Assembly: GCA_022510785.1 (NCBI GenBank)
Contig: JAFLSV010000001.1
Location: 122,591 to 186,590 of the forward strand
Length of the DNA: 64,000 nucleotides
Source of the DNA: Desulfovibrionaceae bacterium
Lineage (GTDB): Bacteria; Desulfobacterota; Desulfovibrionia; Desulfovibrionales; Desulfovibrionaceae
Reading direction: 5' to 3'
The notes under the pieces are model-generated. The model was given only the letters and a program-made list of their open reading frames with translations, had not been told where the DNA came from and ran no database searches. Positions 38,377-47,647 of the stretch are shown here, piece after piece. The first letter of the stretch is position 1; every line of letters begins with the position of its first letter. A program made the position numbers and the translations under genes.

Positions 38377-40612
38377 ATCGCCCATCCATCCCGTCAGTCC
38401 CGCGCCCGATCCCGCCGCGGCCGGACGCCTCGAACGCACGCGCCGTCGCAGAGAAATGACAGCGGCCATCGTGCTTATTCTGATGGTCGTACTCGGCACC
38501 TGGGGGCAACTGGCCTATTTCGGCACAGATTCCTGGATGTTCCTCGGGCTGCTCAATGTCAACGCCGTCCTGATGCTGATCGTGCTGTTCCTGGTGGCTC
38601 GCAACGTGGTGAAACTGCTCCTGGAACGACGGCGAAAAATATTCGGCGCGCGTCTGCGAACGCGCCTGGTGCTGGCCTTTGTCTCCATCTCCCTGGTGCC
38701 GGTACTCATCATGTTCCTGGCGGCCAACCGCGTGTTGAACTCCAGCGTGGACTACTGGTTTACCAGCCAGGTGGAAAATTCCATGCAGGCGGCTCTGGAA
38801 GTGGGGCAAAGCTTCTACAGCTCGGCAGCCGGCAGGCTGCGCACCAGCGCAATCCCCCTGCTGAATGAAGTTCGGCAGCTTTCTCTGGATAACCCCGCCC
38901 TGGATGAACTGCTGGAACGCCATCATCGCGAAAATGGCCTGATGCTGGCGGGCTTCATCCAGCGCCTGCCCACCGACCCGCCTGTCTACGCGGAAAAACT
39001 GTGGCATACCCAGGCGGCTTTTGCTCCCATCTGGAACGAGGTGCGGCGGGGTATCAATTGGGATACAGTCACGCGCACCGGTTTTGAGTCCATACTCTGG
39101 GCGGATCGCAGCGGTGATTATGTCATTTGCGCTCTGCCCGTGCCCGACTCGGACGCTGTGTATCTGGTCATTGCCGAATCCATAGGACATGGCCTTCTTG
39201 TTCAGCTGGATCGCATCAGTCAGGGCTTTGAGGAATATACCCAGCTCAAGAACCTGAAAAAGCCATTAAAGATTTCTTTCACGCTTATTCTGGGCCTGCT
39301 CAGCCTGATCATGGTCTTTGGGGCTGTCTGGATGGCCTTTCGCCTGTCGCGCGAACTCGTCGAGCCAATTCTGGCGCTGTCTCACGGCACGGCGCAGGTC
39401 GCACGGGGAGAACTGGACTTTCAGCTTCAGGATGCCGGCAAGGACGAGCTGGGGCAGCTGGTGGATTCGTTTAATCGTATGGCCGCCGATCTGTACGAAA
39501 GCCGTGAACACCAGGAACGACTGAACGCTCTTCTGGAAGAGCGCACCCGCTATATCGAGACCGTGCTTGAAAACATAGCCACCGGGGTTGTGACCCTGGA
39601 TGCCGAAGGCCGTATCCTGACCATGAACAAGGCGGTGTGCAGCATTTTCTCCACGACGGCTCATCAGTGGGAAGGCCGCCGCCCCGCCGTTTTTCTTCAG
39701 CCCGAGTATGCGGAACTTCTGACCGTCATGTATGAACACCTGCGCCGGCATCCCGAACAGCCCTGGCAGCAGGGCCTGGAATTTGTGAGGCGCGGCCGCC
39801 ACTGGAAATTGCTGGTTCACGCCGTCGCCCTGCCCGCCGGATCCGACGAGGCGTCGCCACGCGGCCTGGGCAGCGTGGTCGCCGTTATTGAGGACATCAC
39901 CGAACTGGCCCGGATGCAGCGCTTTGCGGCCTGGCGGGAAGTAGCAAGGCGCATCGCTCATGAAATCAAAAATCCGCTGACCCCCATCAAGCTTTCCGCC
40001 CAGCGGCTGGAACGCAAATTTTCCGAGGCGGTCAGCGACCCTGCCTTTTCACAATGCACAGGGCTTATCGTGCGCGAAGTGGAGCGCATGCAGAATATGG
40101 TGACGGAATTTTCCTCCTTCGCCTCACTGCCCGAGGTATCGCTGAAGCCAGGCAATGTGGCTCCGCTGCTGGAAGAAGTGGCCGCCATATTCCGGGCCAG
40201 TCATTCCGGCATTCAGTGGCACACGCAGATACCGGCCGCCCTGCCCGACATCCGGCTTGACCCTGAAGCTCTGCACCGGGCGCTTCTGAACGTGCTGGGC
40301 AACGCGGCCGAAGCGCTGGAAGAAGCCTGTCCTCCCCGGGGTGAGGGGGGCCGCGTTACCGTGCGGGCCGCATTGACCGCTCCAGGCGGGGATCTGGTGG
40401 TGGAAGTCGAGGACAACGGCCCCGGCCTCCCGGACGAAGACACGTCGCGTCTGTTTGAGCCGTATTACTCCCTCAAGCGTGGTGGCACCGGGCTGGGTCT
40501 GGCTATCGTCCGTTCCATCATCCAGGATCACGGGGCCACGGTATGCGCTTTTGGAGCGCCCGGCGGGGGCACGGTTATCCGCATGGAATTTCCCGTGCCG
40601 GAACACGGTTAA
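38369..40612 (+). CDS. NtrY-like sensor histidine kinase (TM, HAMP, PAS, HisKA, HATPase)
   Basis: RRIAHEIKNPLTPIKLSAQRLERKF H-box; LNVLGNAAEALEEA N-box; VEDNGPGLPDED; GGTGLGLAIVRSIIQDHG. Confidence 0.92.
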   Translation: MPESPIHPVSPAPDPAAAGRLERTRRRREMTAAIVLILMVVLGTWGQLAYFGTDSWMFLGLLNVNAVLMLIVLFLVARNVVKLLLERRRKIFGARLRTRLVLAFVSISLVPVLIMFLAANRVLNSSVDYWFTSQVENSMQAALEVGQSFYSSAAGRLRTSAIPLLNEVRQLSLDNPALDELLERHHRENGLMLAGFIQRLPTDPPVYAEKLWHTQAAFAPIWNEVRRGINWDTVTRTGFESILWADRSGDYVICALPVPDSDAVYLVIAESIGHGLLVQLDRISQGFEEYTQLKNLKKPLKISFTLILGLLSLIMVFGAVWMAFRLSRELVEPILALSHGTAQVARGELDFQLQDAGKDELGQLVDSFNRMAADLYESREHQERLNALLEERTRYIETVLENIATGVVTLDAEGRILTMNKAVCSIFSTTAHQWEGRRPAVFLQPEYAELLTVMYEHLRRHPEQPWQQGLEFVRRGRHWKLLVHAVALPAGSDEASPRGLGSVVAVIEDITELARMQRFAAWREVARRIAHEIKNPLTPIKLSAQRLERKFSEAVSDPAFSQCTGLIVREVERMQNMVTEFSSFASLPEVSLKPGNVAPLLEEVAAIFRASHSGIQWHTQIPAALPDIRLDPEALHRALLNVLGNAAEALEEACPPRGEGGRVTVRAALTAPGGDLVVEVEDNGPGLPDEDTSRLFEPYYSLKRGGTGLGLAIVRSIIQDHGATVCAFGAPGGGTVIRMEFPVPEHG

Positions 40613-41724
40613 TCCCTTCCGTTCCCCTTGCGCTTCCCGGCCGCCCCTCCTTCCTTCGCGCAAAGGGCGGCTTCGTCCGTTGAAAAACAAAACAGAATCC
40701 CCCGCGAATCCAATGCGGCGCATGCCCCGCCTGAAAACTGGAAGCGGCGGCCGTATCGATGCTGTTCCCAGGCCTCATCCAGGGCAAATATGGTGGACGA
40801 ACGGGCCTGTCCCCTGCCCAGGCGGGTGAGAGCCTCCACATAGGCCCTCAGACGTGCGGAGCGCGGCAAGCCGGCCAGTGCGTTCCGTCCCAGCAGGATC
40901 CCTTCCGGCACGAATTCAAGAACGGGAAAAACCAGGGCACGCCAGTATGTCTCGTCCGCACGGGCCACGCGCCACAGCGAGCGCGCCACATCGTACAGAT
41001 CGGAATTTTCCGCCAGAAGCAGGGGCAGCACATCCAGGCGCACGCGGTTGCGGCGGAAATTTCGCTGTCCGTTGGAGGCATCTTCTCTCCAGGGGATGCC
41101 CTGCCGCTCCAGCAACGCGCGCAGCCGCGCCTTTTCCACCAGCAGCAGCGGGCGCAGCACCCGCCCTTCTCCATCCGCGCCCCGCAAGCCGCAGGGAGCG
41201 GCCATCCCGGACATGCCGCCCAGCCCTGGCCATGATGCGCCTCGGATCAGGCGCAGGAGGATATCTTCAGCCAGATCTCCCACATGGTGCGCGGTGACAA
41301 TCCAGCGGGCGCCCACGTCTTGCCGCACCTCGTCCAAAAACGCATACCGGGCGCGGCGGCCGGCATCTTCCAGCCCCCTTCCCGTCCCGTGGTTCGCCAT
41401 ATCGAGGCGCCGAAGCTGAAACGGAACATCCAGGCGGCGGCACAGCTCGCGGGCGGCCTCGGCATCCTGACCACTTTCAGGCCGCAGGCCATGATCCAGA
41501 TGGGCGGCGGTCAGAGAAAAATCCAGGCGTTCGCGCAGCGCGCTCAGCACGACGAGCAGTGCGGTGGAGTCCAGGCCGCCCGACAGGGCCACGACCAGGC
41601 CGGCTCCTCGCCAGTCCACGCGCAATTCCCGGGTGACAAAGCGATGAATGGACAAGGCCAGCCTGGCGTCGGCGGGAGCCAGAGCGCTGAGAGCCCTCGG
41701 CCAGGAGCCTTCGGAAGCGATCAT
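40609..41724 (-). CDS. tilS: tRNA(Ile)-lysidine synthetase
   Basis: VVALSGGLDSTALLVVLSALRERL PP-loop; AAHLDHGLRPESGQDA; start taken at MIASEGSWP (4-bp overlap with upstream gene). Confidence 0.9.
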   Translation of the reverse strand: MIASEGSWPRALSALAPADARLALSIHRFVTRELRVDWRGAGLVVALSGGLDSTALLVVLSALRERLDFSLTAAHLDHGLRPESGQDAEAARELCRRLDVPFQLRRLDMANHGTGRGLEDAGRRARYAFLDEVRQDVGARWIVTAHHVGDLAEDILLRLIRGASWPGLGGMSGMAAPCGLRGADGEGRVLRPLLLVEKARLRALLERQGIPWREDASNGQRNFRRNRVRLDVLPLLLAENSDLYDVARSLWRVARADETYWRALVFPVLEFVPEGILLGRNALAGLPRSARLRAYVEALTRLGRGQARSSTIFALDEAWEQHRYGRRFQFSGGACAALDSRGILFCFSTDEAALCAKEGGAAGKRKGNGRD

Positions 41725-43037
41725 GAGCCCGATGACCCATATTGCTTGCGCCATTCATCCAGAAACAGCAGGCTGGTCTCCAGACTGCCGAGCACGCCGC
41801 TTTCCTGACGCAGGCGGGTCACCACATCGACAAAGGCCGCCTGGGGCGGCAGACCCAGGCGTTGCAGCAATGCGGCCAGTTCGGCGCGCAGGCCGGCGGG
41901 AATATCCTGGGGCCAGTCGGCCGTCGCGCGTGGAGCGGGCCATCCCGCCCGCCGTAACTGAATGAAGTCCAGCATGCTGCTCATGCGCCGTTCATAGCTG
42001 TGCTCGGCCAGCACACGGGCCCTTGCCCGGCGGGCCATGGCTTCCCGCTCTTCGGGATGGACAAGATAATAGCTCAGGCCGCGCTCCAGACCATCCCAGT
42101 CGGAAAAAACAGCCAGCTCGGCATCAGGGGCAGGCGCGCCCGTGCCCGCGCAGACGCTTTCATCCACACGGAACAGCTCATCCAGCAAGGATCGTTTGTC
42201 TATCAGTTGAAAGGCTCCCATGCAGGCAATCTCAAAGGTTCGCGGATTGACAAAATCCCCGCCTGAGACCGCCGTGTCCGCGCGCACGCTGGAGTGCAAA
42301 TTAAGATTGATGCGGGTGGCATTATAGACCCGCACCGAGTCTTCCGGTGATATGCGGGCGCCGCCCTGCTGCACGAGCGGAGCCAGTATGGCGTCGCCGT
42401 CCCAGTCCGAGCCCCATATTTTGAAATTGCGCCCGGCCAGAGTGCGGAAGGCCGCTCTGCGATTGGGGTAGCCCGCTCCCAGAAATGCCAGATCGGCGCC
42501 GTAGCGGGCGCGTTCGGCCGCCGTCAAATCCAGCGGCTGATGGAAGGAGGGCAGTGCCGCCAGGGGCAGATAGCACGCGTTTTCCACGCCGATATCCCGC
42601 AGCAGGCCCAAAAAGGGATCCTTCTGAATGACAAAGAAAAAATCATACAGGGGCGCAAAGCTGCGCCAATAGGTAAACAGGGCGTAATCTTCCACAAACC
42701 ACATGGCCGTGGGCACGCCATCCGCCCGCAAACGCCGCAGAGTCTGGCGGCCGAGCGGGGCCTGAGCCAGGGCAAGCACCAGATCCGGCGCAAAAGTTTC
42801 CGCCTTGGCGTACACGGCTTGCGACAGCGTGTTCAGAAAAGCCGTCTCCAGCTGAGACAGGCGTTCCACGCTCACGCGCAGTCCGCGCAGGGCCACATGA
42901 GCCTGCTGAAAGGCCGGAGCATCGAACTCCTCCACCAGGTGCCCCATTTCACGCAGGGCCTGGGCACAGTAACGGCCTATGGGCAAAGAACCGCCATAGA
43001 GCGGCAGAACGACGAGTATGCGAAGGGGAGTATTCAT
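41721..43037 (-). CDS. CgeB-like glycosyltransferase
   Basis: RILVVLPLYGGSLPIGRYCAQALREMGH; VYNATRINLNLHSSVR; NPRTFEIACMGAFQLID. Confidence 0.83.
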   Translation of the reverse strand: MNTPLRILVVLPLYGGSLPIGRYCAQALREMGHLVEEFDAPAFQQAHVALRGLRVSVERLSQLETAFLNTLSQAVYAKAETFAPDLVLALAQAPLGRQTLRRLRADGVPTAMWFVEDYALFTYWRSFAPLYDFFFVIQKDPFLGLLRDIGVENACYLPLAALPSFHQPLDLTAAERARYGADLAFLGAGYPNRRAAFRTLAGRNFKIWGSDWDGDAILAPLVQQGGARISPEDSVRVYNATRINLNLHSSVRADTAVSGGDFVNPRTFEIACMGAFQLIDKRSLLDELFRVDESVCAGTGAPAPDAELAVFSDWDGLERGLSYYLVHPEEREAMARRARARVLAEHSYERRMSSMLDFIQLRRAGWPAPRATADWPQDIPAGLRAELAALLQRLGLPPQAAFVDVVTRLRQESGVLGSLETSLLFLDEWRKQYGSSGS

Positions 43038-43041
43038 GGCA

Positions 43042-44259
43042 TCATGGAAGGGCTTGAGGCAGCATCCAGTCCGCCTCGCGATAGAGAAGATTGACCGCAT
43101 CCGAATCGGCGCCAGCGATTCCCAATCCCAGATATTCGGCCAGTTGCCCTCTTAGCACGGCGCGGCGACGGGCAAAAGGATCCGTTCCTTCACGGGGTGT
43201 CCAGATTTGTCCCAGCAGGTCAAAACCGGAGGCCAGAGGTATCAGTCCGTCCAGCGGCCGGCTGGCGGCGCCGCTGCCCCGTCCCTGGAACCGGGCCAGA
43301 AAGGCCGGGCTGGTAAAGGCTTTGCGGCATGCGGCGCCACGGGAACAGGGGGAGGATTCCACACAGGGGGCGCAATGCGCCACAGTCTGCCATATCCGAT
43401 GCCCGGTTCCATAGGGGCCGGTTTCCCAGGCCCAGGCCGAGGAGCAAAACAGCCCTTCCACCGGTACCCCGAGATGCGCGGCCAGATGAGCTGTGCCCGT
43501 GTCTGGGGAAAGCAGCGCATCAAGGCCGGTCAGGGCGTCGGCCAGGCCCGCCCAGTCGGTGCGGCCTGTCAGATCGACGGCGGCGGATGCCAGCGACGAC
43601 GGCAACGCGGTCAGCAAACGCCGGGCTGCCGGACGATCGGCCGAAGCGCCCAGCAAAACCATGCGTGAAGCCCCCAGGCGTTCAAACACGGCATGCACCA
43701 CAGGGGCCAGATAGTCCGGCGGCAGAGAACGACGGGGGTTGCGCCCGGAGAGAACCACCCCCAGACCGGCCCCACCCGGCCGGGCAGGAGGATTGACCTG
43801 GTCGCCGGGAATCATGGCCGGAGCAAGGGCGGCCCAAAAATCCACCAGATTGAGGGGCGCCGCTCCCCGATCGGCCATCCAGCGAAAAGCCAGCCGCACC
43901 CAGTTGGAGCGCAGAACCTGACCGGAATCCACGCGATAGCCCCTCACCACCGCCGGATCAAACAGTGCGGCCACCGCCCGGCACAGGCCGGCGTGATTGA
44001 GGGCATAGACAGTATCAAAGCGCTCGGCCCGCAACGCTTCCAGCACGGTGTGCCCCGAACTGAAAACCTCGTCCCCGGTGCAGCCATGCGCGGGCAGGCC
44101 ATGCACCACAAGGCCGGGATACACAAGACAGGCCAGCTCCTGCAGCGAGCGATCCACACACAAATGAACCTCGCCCTGCGCCTGTAGCGACAGAATGAGA
44201 CGCTTGGTCTGGACAATATCCCCGAAGCGGGCAAGCTGGATTACAAGGTGCTTGGACAT
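43042..44259 (-). CDS. Glycosyltransferase family 9 (heptosyltransferase-like)
   Basis: HLVIQLARFGDIVQTKRLILSL; LLSPDTGTAHLAAHLGVPVEGLFCSSAWAWETGPYG. Confidence 0.88.
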   Translation of the reverse strand: MSKHLVIQLARFGDIVQTKRLILSLQAQGEVHLCVDRSLQELACLVYPGLVVHGLPAHGCTGDEVFSSGHTVLEALRAERFDTVYALNHAGLCRAVAALFDPAVVRGYRVDSGQVLRSNWVRLAFRWMADRGAAPLNLVDFWAALAPAMIPGDQVNPPARPGGAGLGVVLSGRNPRRSLPPDYLAPVVHAVFERLGASRMVLLGASADRPAARRLLTALPSSLASAAVDLTGRTDWAGLADALTGLDALLSPDTGTAHLAAHLGVPVEGLFCSSAWAWETGPYGTGHRIWQTVAHCAPCVESSPCSRGAACRKAFTSPAFLARFQGRGSGAASRPLDGLIPLASGFDLLGQIWTPREGTDPFARRRAVLRGQLAEYLGLGIAGADSDAVNLLYREADWMLPQALP

Positions 44260-44388
44260 GATGTTTCATAGCGCGAATTGTCCCTTCCCGCAACGGGCAG
44301 GATACGGATCCGGGCAGGCATCATATCCGTCCGCCCCCCCGGACTTTAAGACGGTGGACGTGGAGCCGGGGCTGAGATACAGAAGGCC

Positions 44389-45078
44389 ATGCGGTATTAT
44401 CCCATATTCCTTAACCTGCGCGGCAAACGCTGCCTGGTGGTGGGCGCGGGTCGCGTAGGCCGCCGCAAAATTGCCGGCCTGCTGGAGTGCGACCCGGCGG
44501 AAGTGCTGGTTCTTGACCCCAATCTTCCTTCCGCCGAAGTCAGCGCCCTGCCTGGGCACCCGGCTCTTCGCCATGAACGCCGCGCGTTCACGGCGCCTGA
44601 TGTCGCCGGGCGACACCTGGTGTTCGCCGCCACTCCCGTGCGAAGCGTCAACGCGCTGGTGGCCGCCTGCTGCCATGAACAGGGCGTGCCGTGCAATGTG
44701 GCCGACGCCGCGCAGGACAGCGATTTTCTGGTGCCCGCGCGCGTGGACAGCGGTTCCCTGACCCTGGCCGTATCGACGGGCGGAGCCAGTCCGGCCCTGG
44801 CGCGGGCATTGCGCGAAGACCTTGAAAAATGGCTGGGGCGGCGCTATTGTCGCCTGGCTTGTCTGCTGGACAAACTGCGGCCCGTCATAATGGCCCTGCA
44901 CCTTGGTAGCGATGCGGACGCCGAAATTTTTCGCGCCTTGTGCGCCATGCCTTTGCGGGAAACGCTGGCCGAGATGCTGAACCGGGCCGATTTCAGTCAG
45001 GCCCGGGCCGAGCTGTCCAGAATCCTGCCTTCGGCCACGCATCCTTTCCTTGCGGAGCTGCTGCATGAACTGGATTGA
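44389..45078 (+). CDS. Precorrin-2 dehydrogenase / sirohydrochlorin ferrochelatase (siroheme synthase N-domain)
   Basis: YYPIFLNLRGKRCLVVGAGRVGRRKIAGLLE; VNALVAACCHEQGVPCNVADAAQDSDFLVPA. Confidence 0.9.
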   Translation: MRYYPIFLNLRGKRCLVVGAGRVGRRKIAGLLECDPAEVLVLDPNLPSAEVSALPGHPALRHERRAFTAPDVAGRHLVFAATPVRSVNALVAACCHEQGVPCNVADAAQDSDFLVPARVDSGSLTLAVSTGGASPALARALREDLEKWLGRRYCRLACLLDKLRPVIMALHLGSDADAEIFRALCAMPLRETLAEMLNRADFSQARAELSRILPSATHPFLAELLHELD

Positions 45079-45889
45079 GTCTTGTTCCCTGATCGCCCTG
45101 CTGGGCTATGTCACAGCTTCTGTGGCCGCTGTGGCCGGGCTTCTGGGACGATCCGCGCGCGTCAGGGCTGTGGCGTTCGGATTGACAGGTGTCAGCTTCG
45201 CCATGCACAGCCTGCTTCTCCTCGGGGCGCTGACAGCCCAGGCCGAAAGTTCCCGCCTTGCGTATCTCATCCCCTTTGCCTGGTGCATAGTGGCGGCAGG
45301 TCTGCTGCTGCGGTGGAAATTGCGCCTGGATATCATTCTGGTGTTCGTGGCTCCCCTGGCCTTTGTGCTCCTTTTCATTGCCCAGGTTCTGCACAGCGCC
45401 AATACCGCGCTGCCTGAAACCCTGCGCGGCCCCATATTCTTCCTGCATCTGGGAGGGGTCTTCATCGGCGTGGGGCTGATGGCCGTGGCCGCCGGAGCGG
45501 CGGCCATCTTCCTGTGGCAGGAGCGGGCCATCAAGTCAAAAAGCCCGCTGTCCGGATTCCGCAGGGAGCTTCCCGCGCTGGGGGCGCTGGATCGGATTAA
45601 TGCCCTGGCCACGGCCATCGGCTTTCCGTGCTATACCATGGGTGTGCTGTGCGGCTTCGTCTGGGGGCGCATTGTGTGGAAAACCCTGATTTCAGGTGAT
45701 CCCAAGGAGCTGATGTCTCTCGCCATCTGGGCTGTCTACGCCCTGCTCTTCCATCAGCGCCAGGCTCTGGGCTGGCGTGGCCGCAAACCAGCCATCATGG
45801 CGCTGTGCATTTTTCTTGCCTCCCTTTTTTCCCTGTTTGCCGTCAACCTCTTTCTGCCGACCCATCACAGTTTTGCCACCTATATCTGA
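45065..45889 (+). CDS. CcsA/HemX-family cytochrome c assembly protein
   Basis: About 8 TM segments; HLGGVFIGVGLMAVAAGAAAIFLWQERAIK...GFVWGRIVWKTLISGDPKELMSLAIWAVYALLFHQR. Confidence 0.85.
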   Translation: MNWIESCSLIALLGYVTASVAAVAGLLGRSARVRAVAFGLTGVSFAMHSLLLLGALTAQAESSRLAYLIPFAWCIVAAGLLLRWKLRLDIILVFVAPLAFVLLFIAQVLHSANTALPETLRGPIFFLHLGGVFIGVGLMAVAAGAAAIFLWQERAIKSKSPLSGFRRELPALGALDRINALATAIGFPCYTMGVLCGFVWGRIVWKTLISGDPKELMSLAIWAVYALLFHQRQALGWRGRKPAIMALCIFLASLFSLFAVNLFLPTHHSFATYI

Positions 45890-45890
45890 C

Positions 45891-47186
45891 ATGGCTCACA
45901 CCATCCACCTGATTGGCCTCAACCACCACAGCGCCGCCGTGGAAATCCGCGAGCGTTTCTCCCTGACGGATTTCTGTTCGCCCACAGCCTGGGCCGTGCC
46001 GCGTGGCGGCGCTATTGACGAGGCGCTTATCCTCTCGACCTGCAACCGGGTGGAAATCCTGGTGGTGGGCCAGGACGACGCCCCCCGGCAGCAGGCTCTG
46101 GCCTGCTGGTGTCAGGCATGCGGCACGGGTCTGGATGAACTCACTCCCTATACCTACCAGTACCGCGACAAGGAGGCCGTGCGTCACCTCTTTCTGGTGG
46201 CGTCCAGCCTTGACTCCCTGGTGCTGGGAGAACCACAAATTCTGGGTCAGCTCAAGGCCGCCTACCGCAAAGCGATGGATGCCGGCATGGCCAGGTTTGT
46301 TATCAACAAGCTGCTGCACAAGTCTTTTTCTGTGGCCAAACGGGTGCGCACGGAAACGGCTGTGGCTTCCAGCGCGGTTTCCATCAGTTATGCCGCCGTG
46401 GAACTGGCGAAACGCATCTTTGAAGATATGGGCAACCGCGAGGCGTTGCTCATCGGCGCGGGCGAAATGGCGGAACTGGCCGCCATGCACCTCAGACAGG
46501 CGGGCATTCGGCGTATCCGTGTGGCCAATCGTACCATGAGCCGGGCGCAGGAACTGGCCGCGCGCATAGAGGGCGAGGCTGTCCCCTTTGATCGCCTGCT
46601 TGATGACCTCGTGGATACCGATATTGTCATCAGCTCCACCGGCGCGCCGGAAGCCATCATCCACGCGGCTGACATGCGCGATGTGCTGCGGCGCCGCAAG
46701 CACCGGCCCATGTTCCTCATTGATATCGCCATGCCCCGCGATATCGACCCCGATGTCAACAATCTCGACAATATCTACCTGTATGATATTGACGATCTTA
46801 AAGAAGTAATTGAAGAAAATCGTTCACAACGCCGGGAAGAAGCGGAAAAAGCCAAAGGCATTGTGGATGCGGAAGTGGATGCGTTCTGCGCCTGGATGCA
46901 TTCCCTGGTGCTGCAACCCACCATCGTCGATCTGGTGCGCCGGGGGGAAGGCATCATGCGGGAAGAACTGGCACGCACCTTCAAGCGCCTGGGTACTGTG
47001 GATAATTCCACCCGCGAGGCGCTGGAGGTCATGGCGGATTCGCTGGTGCGCCGCTTCAATCACGCGCCGTTGTCCTTCTTGCGTGCCGCCTTCCATGACG
47101 GTGAAGAGCATGGTCATGACGCGATGCGGGCCATTGACACCATTCGGCGCGTCTTCCAGCTGGATGATGAAGACCTGCGACCCTGA
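45891..47186 (+). CDS. hemA: Glutamyl-tRNA reductase
   Basis: IGLNHHSAAVEIRERFS, ILSTCNRVEI, GEPQILGQLKAAYRKA, DIAMPRDIDPDVNNLDNIYLYDIDDL. Confidence 0.95.
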   Translation: MAHTIHLIGLNHHSAAVEIRERFSLTDFCSPTAWAVPRGGAIDEALILSTCNRVEILVVGQDDAPRQQALACWCQACGTGLDELTPYTYQYRDKEAVRHLFLVASSLDSLVLGEPQILGQLKAAYRKAMDAGMARFVINKLLHKSFSVAKRVRTETAVASSAVSISYAAVELAKRIFEDMGNREALLIGAGEMAELAAMHLRQAGIRRIRVANRTMSRAQELAARIEGEAVPFDRLLDDLVDTDIVISSTGAPEAIIHAADMRDVLRRRKHRPMFLIDIAMPRDIDPDVNNLDNIYLYDIDDLKEVIEENRSQRREEAEKAKGIVDAEVDAFCAWMHSLVLQPTIVDLVRRGEGIMREELARTFKRLGTVDNSTREALEVMADSLVRRFNHAPLSFLRAAFHDGEEHGHDAMRAIDTIRRVFQLDDEDLRP

Positions 47187-47237
47187 GTAGCCGCTCTTTT
47201 CAGCCGGAACGCGGCCAAGGGCTCATGCCCCGGGCAC

Positions 47238-47555
47238 TTATTCGTCGTCTTCGGCCTGAAGGGCGTCATGCACGGCGTCGGTAAAAATCTCAAACGCCAC
47301 ATGCTCAATGGGCGTATCCGGCTCGTAGTCCAGGATTTTTTCAGGCAATTCTTCGTATTGGGCGCAGTATTCGTCAAAACGCCTGGTATATTCACCGATC
47401 AAACGAGCCACTTCCGCCACCACGGGATCGGAAGAGGGCGGTTCCGCACCATCGCCCTCAGCAGCTTCGCATTGAGCCTCATACGCATCCAGCGCCCTGC
47501 CAATTTCCTTTTCGGACAGAGCCGCAAACTCGGGGCCGCTTTTCACGCTTTTCAT
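47238..47555 (-). CDS. Acidic hypothetical protein (105 aa)
   Basis: ORF MKSVKSGPEFAALSEKEIGRALDAYEAQCEA...; no family recognised. Confidence 0.6.
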   Translation of the reverse strand: MKSVKSGPEFAALSEKEIGRALDAYEAQCEAAEGDGAEPPSSDPVVAEVARLIGEYTRRFDEYCAQYEELPEKILDYEPDTPIEHVAFEIFTDAVHDALQAEDDE

Positions 47556-47647
47556 GAATAAAGCCTATCCGGGCACTCTGATGCTGTCAATGAAGAGATG
47601 ACTTGCCGTCCCAGGGGCGCCGGGGAGCCTCCCGGGCTTCGTCTCGT

